A stretch of DNA of 64,000 nucleotides from Deroplatys truncata (taxonomy: Eukaryota > Arthropoda > Insecta > Mantodea > Mantidae): the NCBI GenBank assembly GCA_030765065.1, contig CM060979.1, positions 110,782,350 through 110,846,349 on the forward strand, read 5' to 3'. The notes beneath the pieces were generated by a model, which was not told the origin of the DNA, made no database searches, and saw nothing but the letters and a program-made list of their open reading frames with translations. Position 1 is the first letter of the stretch, and each line of letters begins with the position of its first letter. Shown here in pieces: positions 24,861 to 35,370 of this stretch. The position numbers were made by a program, and so were the translations under genes.

Positions 24861-27800
24861 GTAAAAAGAAAGCAAGCACAGCAAAAGACAAGAAGGATAT
24901 GAAAATGGAGAGAGGGCATACTGGGCTTGCTTCAATAAAAATATTCCGCTATGTGGTTGGTCCTGTACAGTATTAGAATTCTTAAAAACTGGCATAAATC
25001 AATGACAGTTTTGGAATGATGCATTAATAACGTGCGCTGGGACGTGGCATGCGCCTATAATTATAATGCAGAACTGCGATATTAATGTACGTGAATCCTT
25101 CCCGATGCCACTAGGTGGTAATAATCCCGGCACGAGAGAAATGGTTGCCTTGCACGAAACGCATAGTGCTTTATACCAACTCCCGGCTAATTGGTCACAT
25201 AAAAATGCAAATGAAGCAGCGCGTTAAGCAGAGCCCGTTCTACAACCTTGCTTGGGAAGTCCTTTATGCTTGTTGCTGTTTTTATTTGCTTTTCTTTTCT
25301 TCCAGGCGGATTTAAGTCGTCCCACGTGCGTTTAGGGACCAGATGTTGTTTTGCAAGTTTCCAAACTCACTTTTGTCACCTTACACAAGAGAGCAAGATT
25401 ACATCACAAGTCTGCCTGCACGTAATCGAGAATCTTTCGTTTCGAACAGACATTTCTCCCGATTTTTAACTTAGTAACTTTCTAATATAGGTGTACTAGG
25501 TCATCGATAAAGACAAATGCAAATTCATCGTCTGCTGAATGGCAATCGTCGTTGCTTAAGGACTGATAGAGAAACATCGCTTAAGAAACTCCTCCCATAA
25601 CGAAAATACGAGACATGGTTTCTGATACATTGCGTTTTTCTTATAATTAGCACCCATTATTCTTGGGCATTTATTTGTATCCCACATTAGAAGCCCAAAA
25701 CAATTGCAGCAAACTCCCCTGCTTCTGTTTTTTCTTTTTCTTTCTTTTTCTTTACGTTTTCGTACATACCTAAAGAAATGTCCAAAGTTTCTGACATGAA
25801 GGATTTCCTGTAGTCACGTAGCTCATCTTTGTATGAAGGGGAGGTTCTCTCCGCAGAAACATAACATCATTGGAGCAAAGACCATAGCTGCTGATTCTAG
25901 AGATTCTAGGATTGATTTTCATGTATATTTTACTCCCTGCAGTACTGAACAAATCAGCTTCATGTCTTCAAAGCCCGGATTACGTTTAATAATTGTCTGA
26001 GGCTCAATTACTAATGGTCCGGGTACTTCTTTTCTGGAAACTTTGCCAATGATATCCAAAGCCTTTTGAGTGGCTGGGTTGCACTTTTCAAGCACGGAAT
26101 AGCTTCTGGAATATATTTATAACATGCCTTGATGTATGCAAGGTAAGCAATGATAGTGGGAGACTCAGGTAAATACGTATTTAACATCTGAAGAACTCAG
26201 AACAGCAATGTAGGATATTTTTAGGTCGCAATCCCTCTTTAGGCATGCTTAGGTCCTATGAAATTCATATATTTAGGCCGAGGAAGTGTTAAACAAATTA
26301 ATATCCTGAAAATGGTTCATTAAATGGTAAGGGGAAAAAAAGTTAAAACCTAAGAATCCGTGCCCTAAATGATGACAGACGGCGTGTATCGCAGGAAAAG
26401 AGCTGCGCTGCACCACTAGCATTTTTCTTCTCGTTCATGATTTCTTGATGTAGAAATATTTATGTCATTGACATTTGCAGATTATTTAGTGAATTGGTGG
26501 GCTTCTACCAAGGGCTCAACAAAAACTTATTCCTCGCTAAAATTAACGTTCAAATAACGACAACAAATACTGTGTTAAAAGTAGATTAAGACATCTTAAG
26601 CAAATTGCCGATGTTTTTAGGATAAGCTTATAACCGTAAACCGTCGAATAGAAGCATATTGATCCAATCGGTATTTAAAGGCAGGGCCATAGAGCAGGCG
26701 TTTTTCTCCCTTCAACTTCGTGCTCTCTGCTCGTCGGGCTCTACAGCGACTGGATGCTAATGGAAGAATAATAACTACTTCGGTTTATCTTTGATTCAAG
26801 AACAAAACTGGTAGAGCGGTAAATTGTTATTTTTTTTACTCGACGGCAACCCTGCTATAAAAAGACAGGGGAGGTATTTAGCCCTACTTCAACACCATGG
26901 TTCATAATAGTTGTATTTTACATTTCGTAAAACTTACTCGAAAATAATTCACGTCTTTTAAAGGGTGAATTGTCACTGTTCACATATCTAGAAAAGCACC
27001 TTAATGTAAGGTTCTAAAAATATCTGAGCTGTGGTAGTTAGCTGAAAAAGTTTGAAAAGAATGGTTTAAGGTGATGTGGAGGGGGACCGAGCTGCTGGAG
27101 CTCAGCATGACACTTGGGCGATGTGGTTGGAACGTTATAGGATTTTTGGAAATATGTGCATTCCAAATTAAAAGATGTGGTTATACGTTATCGTACTCTG
27201 TGATAAACAAGAATTGAATTCTAATCAAAGGATTAAGACGGGTCAAATAGAGAAATGCATTTAGATATAATGCAACAGAAAGGAGAGGGGTGGCCTCGCA
27301 GGTTTCAACTGGGAATGTGAAATTTCCAAGTCTTAGGTGTAACACTAAAATGGCTTGGGTCTCGTAGTATAATAGAGATAAGAGAATGCCTTCTTAGGAA
27401 AATTTCGGTGCCGGTAAAGATTAAGGGGAAATCGACGGTGGATAAAGGCTACACATAATTGCAGACTACGAGTGGTATAAAGCGGTTTTCGATGGGAAAT
27501 GGCTAATTTTCAATAACAGTTCCGACCCTTCTAGCTCAACATAACGGTTTCAAAATAAGTCAAGTAGGCATAACAGCAAGATAACTTTGGTCCACTGTTA
27601 CTCGCCTGACTTGGGTTCTTTCTCAACAACTCTTGATTCCTCACTCTGTTCAAAGATAACCAGAGACGATGCCGCACCCTCCTTGGAGCACGCGCGAATT
27701 CGAAACGTACTGTCATAAACTTATAAAACAATCGGTACATAGGTATGTATTACGTCTACACGCTTGTGACTAGTGCTCGCTTACCTCTCTTTAAATTCCG

Positions 27801-28126
27801 TTCATAACTGTAGCAACTGTCTTGTATCAGTTTCAGTGAACTTAATCATATGTATGTTCTAAAACGGCATCTCTCTTTTGCATATAACATCAATCTAATT
27901 CGCCAGAAGAAATCTTATGGGCGTTGCCCTCTGTTGGAACTTGGAAGCACAACAGCAGGCACGGTTCCAAGCGTCACATCATATACACAGGTATTTCCAT
28001 ATCTGTAACTGTTATATTGTAACGTACTCTCTGCGAGCAGAGGTTACTATTTGAACCCACCATAAAAACACTCGAATTATTATATTATTGCCGAGTCTGG
28101 AAAGCTTTACACCTATGGTTATTTTT

Positions 28127-28976
28127 ACTTTCTCCGCGAAGTACATAGTTGCTAGAGAAGGATTGCTTTCCACCCAAAAATTCTATACCGAGATTTCACA
28201 GGAAATACATGTTTTGAAGACTCCTGAATCCAAATAAAGCAGTTTTGGAAACGTCCGTGTATGTGCCTATGTGTTTGTCTGTGAACAGCATAACAACGAA
28301 AAGTCGGATAAGTACCAAACTTGGTATTTGAGTTCAGCATCTTCCAAGTATGCGACGCGAAGATTTACAAGAAAATCCCCCACTACTAACCTCCCTTTAC
28401 ATGAACATTTTTTTGAAAATTTTGATTTTCTAAAAAAAAAATGACCAACGATTTTAATTAAAATATCATATATGAAAGATATGAAAAATAAAATTCATCT
28501 TCAATTTTCTGGGAATAGCCTAGGAAGTACTCTTCATCCTGAAGGGATTTTGTATAATCTTAACTATGTTGTAAACGTTAAGCGATAAACAAAACGTACC
28601 ACACAAAAAATGTAGATTCTTTTAAAACACACAATTTCTTTAAAATAAGTTTTTTGTAGCATAAACCTTTTCTGAGATATCCGTTATTAAAGGTATGAAT
28701 TGTTCAGTACTTATCATTCTTTTAAAGTCCCGTCGATTTTCAGTTGTTTCTCGCGATTGCATGTAACAGTATGGAATTTCAAGGCCAGTATATATAGTCC
28801 AGTTCTCATACATTTGACTGTCGCTTTCTCTCTGTATTTATAACGAAATGTGTATTATAGTTATTTTTGCAAAGTTTATTTGGATTAAAAATGTAGTAGA
28901 TAGAAGAATAAGCTTTAGCAATAATACTTTGTATACCCACTAATAAAGATAAAGGGTAGAGAAAGTCATGTGAATG
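28127..28976 (+). mobile_element. ACTTTCTC-family element, full length (850 bp)
   Basis: It starts ACTTTCTCCGCG and ends GGTAGAGAAAGTCATGTGAA, so the ~11-bp termini are inverted. Its interior matches the 21220 and 14210 copies. It is the most complete copy here. A further diverged piece may follow at 29180-29560. Confidence 0.75.
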
Positions 28977-29874
28977 TATCGCATCAAAAAAAATTTTCAA
29001 CTGTGATGGAATAAAGACGACAGCAAAAATGACCCCGAAAAACTCAAGACCTACAGATACCCGAAATTCAAGGCAATAAAAATTACTAACCGAAAATCAA
29101 AATCACTACGACAGACAAGCGAATGGACTACTACTTTCCACATTTAGACCACCAGAAATCAGTAAATTGGCGCTAATAACTGCATACGATTTGCAGGAAA
29201 TTCCTCCATCCCAAACAACGTTTCACATTCGTTAGGTATCAAAGGGTAGTTTAAAATAAAATATTAGTTTTGGAAATTAATGATAAGATTCTCTTTCCTT
29301 AGAAGTTTTAAAAGTGAAAGTTACTTTTGGTTTACAAGACCAATGTTTTATTTTAAACCAATTTTTCCTCGGCAAGTTCTCATTTTTTTATTAAAATAAG
29401 ATACGTTTAAGATACCTACACGCTTAAATTATTTATCGATTTTTTGTAAATAACTTGGGAAGTTTTCTTCCGATTAAATTTTGTATAATTTGTAATACTG
29501 ATTAACTACAGTAGATGGACGAAAACTTGCTGCATGAAACATATAGAGCTCAATGAAATACACAATGTATATCAAGAACTTTTCGGCGATAGGGTTTTAT
29601 CCACTTTCCGCTCATGCTACCATGCGTGGGAAATTGAAATTCCTGCACTCCATGCGTTTTAGATTTAATGCAGACAGTAATAAAATGTATTTAATCCTCC
29701 AACTATTGATGTATATTCATTTAGCAGATATACAATGTAACCATATTTGATAGTTGAATTTACCGTCCTTTACTTTATTTTATTTGTATAATATTTACTT
29801 ACGATTTAGTTCATACAACATTTAAATATAATTCTTTCGGCGCAAGCAGCCATGTCACTTTCAATTGTTGACAG

Positions 29875-31059
29875 TGAAACGGCAACTCTAGGCCGGGCCC
29901 GAGAACAGTAATTCTAGATAATTTATTAATTAACTTTTATTGATGTTAAATCGTACTATGTAAATATCTTTTTCTCAATACTGCTTGTATATTTTAAGAA
30001 GGGTGATTTAACATTATGTATCTATCTAGGTTATTAATATTTGTAGAGTTATAAATGGTTTAATGTAAATAATTTAAGCGCTATGTTAAAATACTGTCCA
30101 CGATGGAAAGTTTTAGCTACAGGAAGAGTGCTTTCGAAGGCAGAAAACCTAGTTTTATTACCTCTCTTCGGTCGCAGTGCTATTATTCCTACAGCGAGGG
30201 TGTAGAGCCTTTGTCCCATTATTTGATAATTCGCCGTGACCAAGTGAGTGAGAAGGACAATCTAACGGTACATGTAGGAAAAGCCGCGATTTATATTAAA
30301 ATTGGACCAATGAGATCCCTGAAAGTTTATTCGAAATAGTTAGACGCGTCGAGTCGCGCTAAAAATGGACCAATAGGAAAGGAAGCAGCCTCAGAAGCCT
30401 GAGACTATAAATGGATCTATTTGGGGAAAATTCGGGGCAGTTTATGTCATGTGTGGTCAGGGAGAGATGCTGCAGGATGTGTGAGATATCGCGCCAAAAA
30501 TGGAATCAAGTCAAATTTGTCATGTCAGCTTAGTATTGCATTTTATTCGAGAGTTTTCGTAATGTGTGGTCAGGGAGAGATGCTGCAGAATGTGTGAGAT
30601 ATCGCGCCAAAACAGGGAATCAAAATAGTTTTAGCAACACACCTAAGATCCGCTACTCTGAAAGCGACATTAAGAATAGTTATATTTCGTGCCATATCCA
30701 CGCCATAGTTTAACAGCGGTGGACAGTATTTTACAGCGGCAATACCAGTTTTGTATACTACGAGTGTTAATTAAATAAAAAGAAACGGCAGTGTCATCTT
30801 TTCATAAACAAAGCAAGTCTATGTCTTCCTATATCACCACCCGAGATCTACGTTTTCCTTTACCGAGGATAAGTCCATGCTCCCATATAATTTAAGGAAA
30901 ATTACTGCAGCTAGCCGAGGATAAATTGAAGAACCAACACGCTGAGAACTTCTGGAAGCAACGGGAGAAGCATCAAGGTAAGCTACAGCAACGGATGAGG
31001 AGGTGATCGCCGCAAACTGGCTCCCAAACGTGGGGCTGACAAACGTTAAGATCGCCGCA
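29875..31059 (+). repeat. 5' LTR
   Basis: TG...CA ended and 1185 bp long. It contains two CCAAT motifs in repeated GGACCAAT contexts (about 30305 and 30368), a TATA-like CTATAAAT at 30405-30412 and an AATAAA signal at 30774-30779. A ~50-bp block (GTGTGGTCAGGGAGAGATGC...) occurs twice, near 30451 and 30563. The 3' end carries a duplicated copy of the LTR-end/primer-site region (unit at 31005, next at 31050). Confidence 0.93.
30405..30412 (+). promoter_or_regulatory. LTR TATA-like box
   Basis: CTATAAAT is preceded by CCAAT motifs about 35 and 100 bp upstream and followed 362 bp later by AATAAA. This is the expected U3-R order. The same site is present in the 3' LTR at 34125-34132. Confidence 0.55.
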
Positions 31060-31062
31060 AAC

Positions 31063-31080
31063 TGGCGCCATAACGTGGAG
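31063..31080 (+). promoter_or_regulatory. Putative primer-binding site
   Basis: TGGCGCCATAACGTGGAG starts 3 bp after the LTR. It begins with TGG, complementary to the CCA end of a tRNA. The exact tRNA was not assigned. Confidence 0.6.
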
Positions 31081-31350
31081 CTCGAAGGGAAGAACGACAC
31101 GAACGGAGGACTAGGAAACAACGAACAGACGAAGAATCTTCAGAGGAAAGGGGCACAGCAGAACAAAATTACAACGAACTTCTAGTCTACCTACGTGGGA
31201 CAACAAAACGGCTGAGAACATCGCTTCTAGAACTTCACCAGGATTCGAACCCGGAACGCATCAGTTAACATTAAAAAAAATACAGGTTAGAACTTTTATT
31301 CAAAAACAAACAAAAAGGCATGCAGAGTAAAGACTCAGTTTTGTGAACAC

Positions 31351-32577
31351 ATGTTATTGAGAGGGGGTAAAGTCATTACTAGGGAGGTAGAACTTGCTAA
31401 CGGAACCATGAGTAGGTCAAGGGAAGATTTGAAAGAACTGAATAGGGAGGCTATTGTCAGCGAAACACCAGAAGGAGAAAATATGGGTAAAGCAAAGGGA
31501 GAAGCTAGGCTGGAAAGGAGACCACCGATTAAGCAGGTCATTGACGCAGGTCAAAACCAGCTGCTAATATTGCTTCAACATTTGAGCACAAAGATAGACG
31601 AGATGGGTAAGGACATAAAGGAACGGGGTAAGATCTTAAGTGAACATAGTAAGAACTTAGAAAGAATCGTAAGTGAACATGGTAAGAATCTAGAAAGAGT
31701 CGTAAGGGAACAAGATAAGAATTTAGAAGCGGAAGTAAGGAAGCAGAGTAAAGAAGTAGAAAAAATCGTAAGTGAACAAGATAAGAATTTAGAAAGGGAA
31801 TCAAATGGGCATAATAAGGACTTAGAAAGAATCGTAAGTAAGCAGAGTAAGGGCTTAGAAAGAGTCGTAAGTGAACAAGATAAGAATTTAGAAGGGGAAT
31901 CAAATGAGAATAATGAATACTTAGAAAGAATCGTAAGTAAGCAGAATAAGGACCTAGAAAGAATCGTAAGTGAACAAGATAAGAATCTAGAAGGGGAAGC
32001 AGATGAGCATAATAAGGACTTAGAAAGAATCATAAGTAAGCAGAATAAGGACTTAGAAAGAATCGTAAGTCAACCAGATAAGAATCTAGAAGGGAAATCA
32101 AATGAGCATAATAAGGACTTAGAAAGAATCGCAAATGAGCAGAGTAAAGACTTAGAAAGAATCGTAATTGAACAAGATAAGAATGTAGAAGGGAAATCAA
32201 ATGAGCATAATATGGACTTAGAAAGAATCGTAAGTAAGTAAAGTAAGGATTTAGAAAGAAAACTGAGTGAACAGAAAAAGGATTTCGAAGGGAAATTAAG
32301 TAAGCAGAGTAAGGACTCAGAAAGAAACTTAGGTGAACAAAATAAGAGTTTAGAGGGGAAATTAGTTGAGCTGATTAAGGGGAAGTTGATAGAAACACTT
32401 GAAGGGAAACTACTACAGATACTAGAAACTAAAGATCCGAAAACACTAACGGGAAAAGAGACGTCAAAGAAAGCTTTTGAAAGAATGTCAAAGAGGGCGC
32501 AGAAAAGAAAGCAGGAATTTAAAACCAGGAAGCGAAAGAAATGGTTGATCGAACTTGGAGAATTAGTATGGGTATAA
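31351..32577 (+). pseudogene. gag-position ORF: hendecad-repeat coiled-coil protein, one in-frame stop
   Basis: The frame runs from ATG at 31351 to TAA at 32575, about 408 codons, with a single stop at 32239-32241. A 296-residue product precedes that stop. The N-terminal ~85 residues are charged. About 22 tandem 11-residue units of the type DLERIVSEQDK follow, with a super-period of three units (33 residues). A basic C-terminus (QKRKQEFKTRKRKK) lies near the end. No CCHC zinc knuckle or capsid motif is recognised. The position after the leader and the basic tail suggest a gag-derived or gag-replacing protein. It is not a host gene: it sits wholly inside the LTR element. Confidence 0.75.
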
Positions 32578-32595
32578 AAAAAAAAAAAAAAAAAA
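32576..32595 (+). repeat. Poly(A) run of ~20 directly at the ORF stop
   Basis: The uninterrupted A run overlaps the TAA stop of the coiled-coil ORF. It may mark a recombination or template-switch junction where pol was lost. Confidence 0.6.
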
Positions 32596-33018
32596 GACAG
32601 AATATCATTGATCCTGACTCTACAGTGCCTGGAAAGGAGAGCTTTCACATGTGAATTAATGAATTATCTTAAGCAGTTGTGCAGAACATTTGTTTTGCAT
32701 TACTAAAGAGACTTGAGTATTAAATGATCATTAGTGATAGTGAAGAAGAACAAGAAACACCTTTGCCATTAATATGTTTCAGTTTCTTTCTGCTTGAATA
32801 AGTTTGTCTTAAGGTTGAAACAGCTTTTGTTGTCAGAATATTTATTATTTTTTTTGATATTTAGCAATATTTGTAGATTATTAATTGGTTGGTATGCTAG
32901 CAATATGCTGACAGTTTTCTTTAAACATACAAATTAGTTTTGTTAATTATAAAAAAAAAAGAGGTATCATAGAATGGAAAATTTATTTAAAGGTCCATAA
33001 AGGGTGATTAACATTTTT

Positions 33019-33183
33019 GGCTCGGATACATTTGAGTTACAAGAAATAAAGAATTCCAAGATCGTAGGGAGATACCATAAACAGTTGCTCAAACCGTACA
33101 AATGTTTAGAGAATGAGAAGGGTGAAGAATGTAATGAAGATAGTCAGGTTAGTTTTACTCGAAATGAGGTAGCAACCCTGTGA
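33019..33183 (+). pseudogene. Remnant of pol: gypsy-type integrase C-terminal tail
   Basis: A 54-codon open frame before TGA includes TFELQEIKNSKIVGRYHKQ followed by LLKPYK. This resembles the small C-terminal beta-barrel and arginine/lysine-proline tail of Ty3/gypsy integrases (y-x-L-x-x ... h-x-x-x-L-K-P-Y). No catalytic DDE segment lies upstream. The likeness is by eye only. Confidence 0.6.
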
Positions 33184-33594
33184 ACAAATAGTAAAGGTAA
33201 TACACCCGATAAATAAGGAGGTAAAGAAATAAATAAATGCATAATAATTATGTATCAATATGTATGTAAATAGATTTAATTTTAGAACTTAATTTAGGTA
33301 TTAGCGTATTTCTCTCCACCACAAGTTATTCGTGTGCGGGAAATGTATTGTGTAAGAATGTCTCTCGGAAACCTGTTTTTAAATGGTGAGAGGGGATCAA
33401 CCATAACAAATGTAGAGTGAATGACCCAAATATAAACACCACCGGTTTGGCAGAACCCTTGTGAAGAAACAGGTATAGCGAAGGGTCTCTGTCAACAAAA
33501 CAAACCTACAAAGGCCATAATCAGAGGAATTATTCTGGAAAAGAAAATTGTATCAAGTGCTGAAAAATTTATTCTTTTCCAGAACAGGGCAATT

Positions 33595-34779
33595 TGAAAC
33601 GGCAACTCTAGGCCGGGCCCGAGAACAGTAATTCTAGATAATTTATTAATTAACTTTTATTGATGTTAAATCGTACTATGTAAATATCTTTTTCTCAATA
33701 CTGCTTGTATATTTTAAGAAGGGTGATTTAACATTATGTATCTATCTAGGTTATTAATATTTGTAGAGTTATAAATGGTTTAATGTAAATAATTTAAGCG
33801 CTATGTTAAAATACTGTCCACGATGGAAAGTTTTGGCTACAGGAAGAGTGCTTTCGAAGGCAGAAAACCTAGTTTTATTACCTCTCTTCGGTCGCAGTGC
33901 TATTATTCCTACAGCGAGGGTGTAGAGCCTTTGTCCCATTATTTGATAATTCGCCGTGACCAAGTGAGTGAGAAGGACAATCTAACGGTACATGTAGGAA
34001 AAGCCGCGATTTATATTAAAATTGGACCAATGAGATCCCTGAAAGTTTATTCGAAATAGTTAGACGCGTCGAGTCGCGCTAAAAATGGACCAATAGGAAA
34101 GGAAGCAGCCTCAGAAGCCTGAGACTATAAATGGATCTATTTGGGGAAAATTCGGGGCAGTTTATGTCATGTGTGGTCAGGGAGAGATGCTGCAGGATGT
34201 GTGAGATATCGCGCCAAAAATGGAATCAAGTCAAATTTGTCATGTCAGCTTAGTATTGCATTTTATTCGAGAGTTTTCGTAATGTGTGGTCAGGGAGAGA
34301 TGCTGCAGAATGTGTGAGATATCGCACCAAAACAGGGAATCAAAATAGTTTTAGCAACACACCTAAGATCCGCTACTCTGAAAGCGACATTAAGAATAGT
34401 TATATTTCGTGCCATATCCACGCCATAGTTTAACAGCGGTGGACAGTATTTTACAGCGGCAATACCAGTTTTGTATACTACGAGTGTTAATTAAATAAAA
34501 AGAAACGGCAGTGTCATCTTTTCATAAACAAAGCAAGTCTATGTCTTCCTATATCACCACCCGAGATCTACGTTTTCCTTTACCGAGGATAAGTCCATGC
34601 TCCCATATAATTTAAGGAAAATTACTGCAGCTAGCCGAGGATAAATTGAAGAACCAACACGCTGAGAACTTCTGGAAGCAACGGGAGAAGCATCAAGGTA
34701 AGCTACAGCAACGGATGAGGAGGTGATCGCCGCAAACTGGCTCCCAAACGTGGGGCTGACAAACGTTAAGATCGCCGCA
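33595..34779 (+). repeat. 3' LTR
   Basis: The 1185-bp copy is practically identical to the 5' LTR, with 2 transitions seen. It is followed by the ACAG duplication. No convincing long polypurine tract precedes it. Instead a perfect 11-bp inverted pair lies just upstream (33535-33545 and 33572-33582). Confidence 0.93.
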
Positions 34780-35171
34780 ACAGGCGTGACTAATCGATTG
34801 CCAGTTCACAGAAGCTAGCGCGGTCGACCTTGATACTGCTTTCGAACAGCTGACAGTGATTAATTTTATTTTCGTGAGAGTATTTCTATTATTTACTATT
34901 ATCGAAAAATTAGTGAATGGCTTCGTCTCTAATTTTCAAACATCTTCCTCGTTCTGCAAAGATGCACTTACCGCACCTGTAGTGCAATATACTGCATTGC
35001 AGTAACCAATTTGGAAACAGCTGTGTTACTCTAAGTTTCCAGGTTAAACTGGTGCGGAATATACTTACTTACATAGACATAAAGTGTGATACTTATTTTT
35101 CCCTGTACCTATGGGTTCATGAGTAACAAAAACTGAGAAAAGATGTGTTTTCTTTTCCTATCGAGCATGCA

Positions 35172-35370
35172 GTCAGGCCCATAGATAATGTTCAGTTCTT
35201 AAACATTTGACTATCGCTGTTCTCTTTATATCTATAACGAAATGTGTAATGTAGCTATTTCTGCAGAGGTTTATCTCGATTAAAATGAAGTAGATAAGAA
35301 AATAAACTTCCGAAAGAATTATTTGTAAACCCACTAATAAGCGTTAGACGGTAGAGAAAGTCACGTGAAT
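35172..35370 (+). repeat. ACTTTCTC-family, right-end fragment
   Basis: It carries the ACATTTGACTATCGCTGTTC and GGTAGAGAAAGTCACGTGAA blocks. The left part is absent. Confidence 0.65.

Larger units (their letters stand above)
29875..34779 (+). mobile_element. Young LTR retrotransposon (Ty3/gypsy-like, internally deleted), 4905 bp
   Basis: Two direct LTRs of 1185 bp (29875-31059 and 33595-34779) start TGAAACGG and end CGCCGCA. They differ at 2 sites by eye (30115/33835 and 30606/34326). The ACAG target duplication lies at 29871-29874 and 34780-34783. The 2535-bp interior has a primer-binding-like TGGCGCC, a gag-position coiled-coil ORF and a short frame resembling the C-terminal tail of gypsy integrase. 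Protease, reverse transcriptase, RNase H and the integrase core are missing, so it must have been mobilised in trans. It lies antisense to Psc inside its 34-kb intron. Confidence 0.93.

Noticed and set aside
31351..32241. Longest open frame (296 codons) considered as a host coiled-coil gene
   Set aside because: It lies entirely between two near-identical LTRs, continues in frame past one stop and occupies the gag position, so it belongs to the retroelement.
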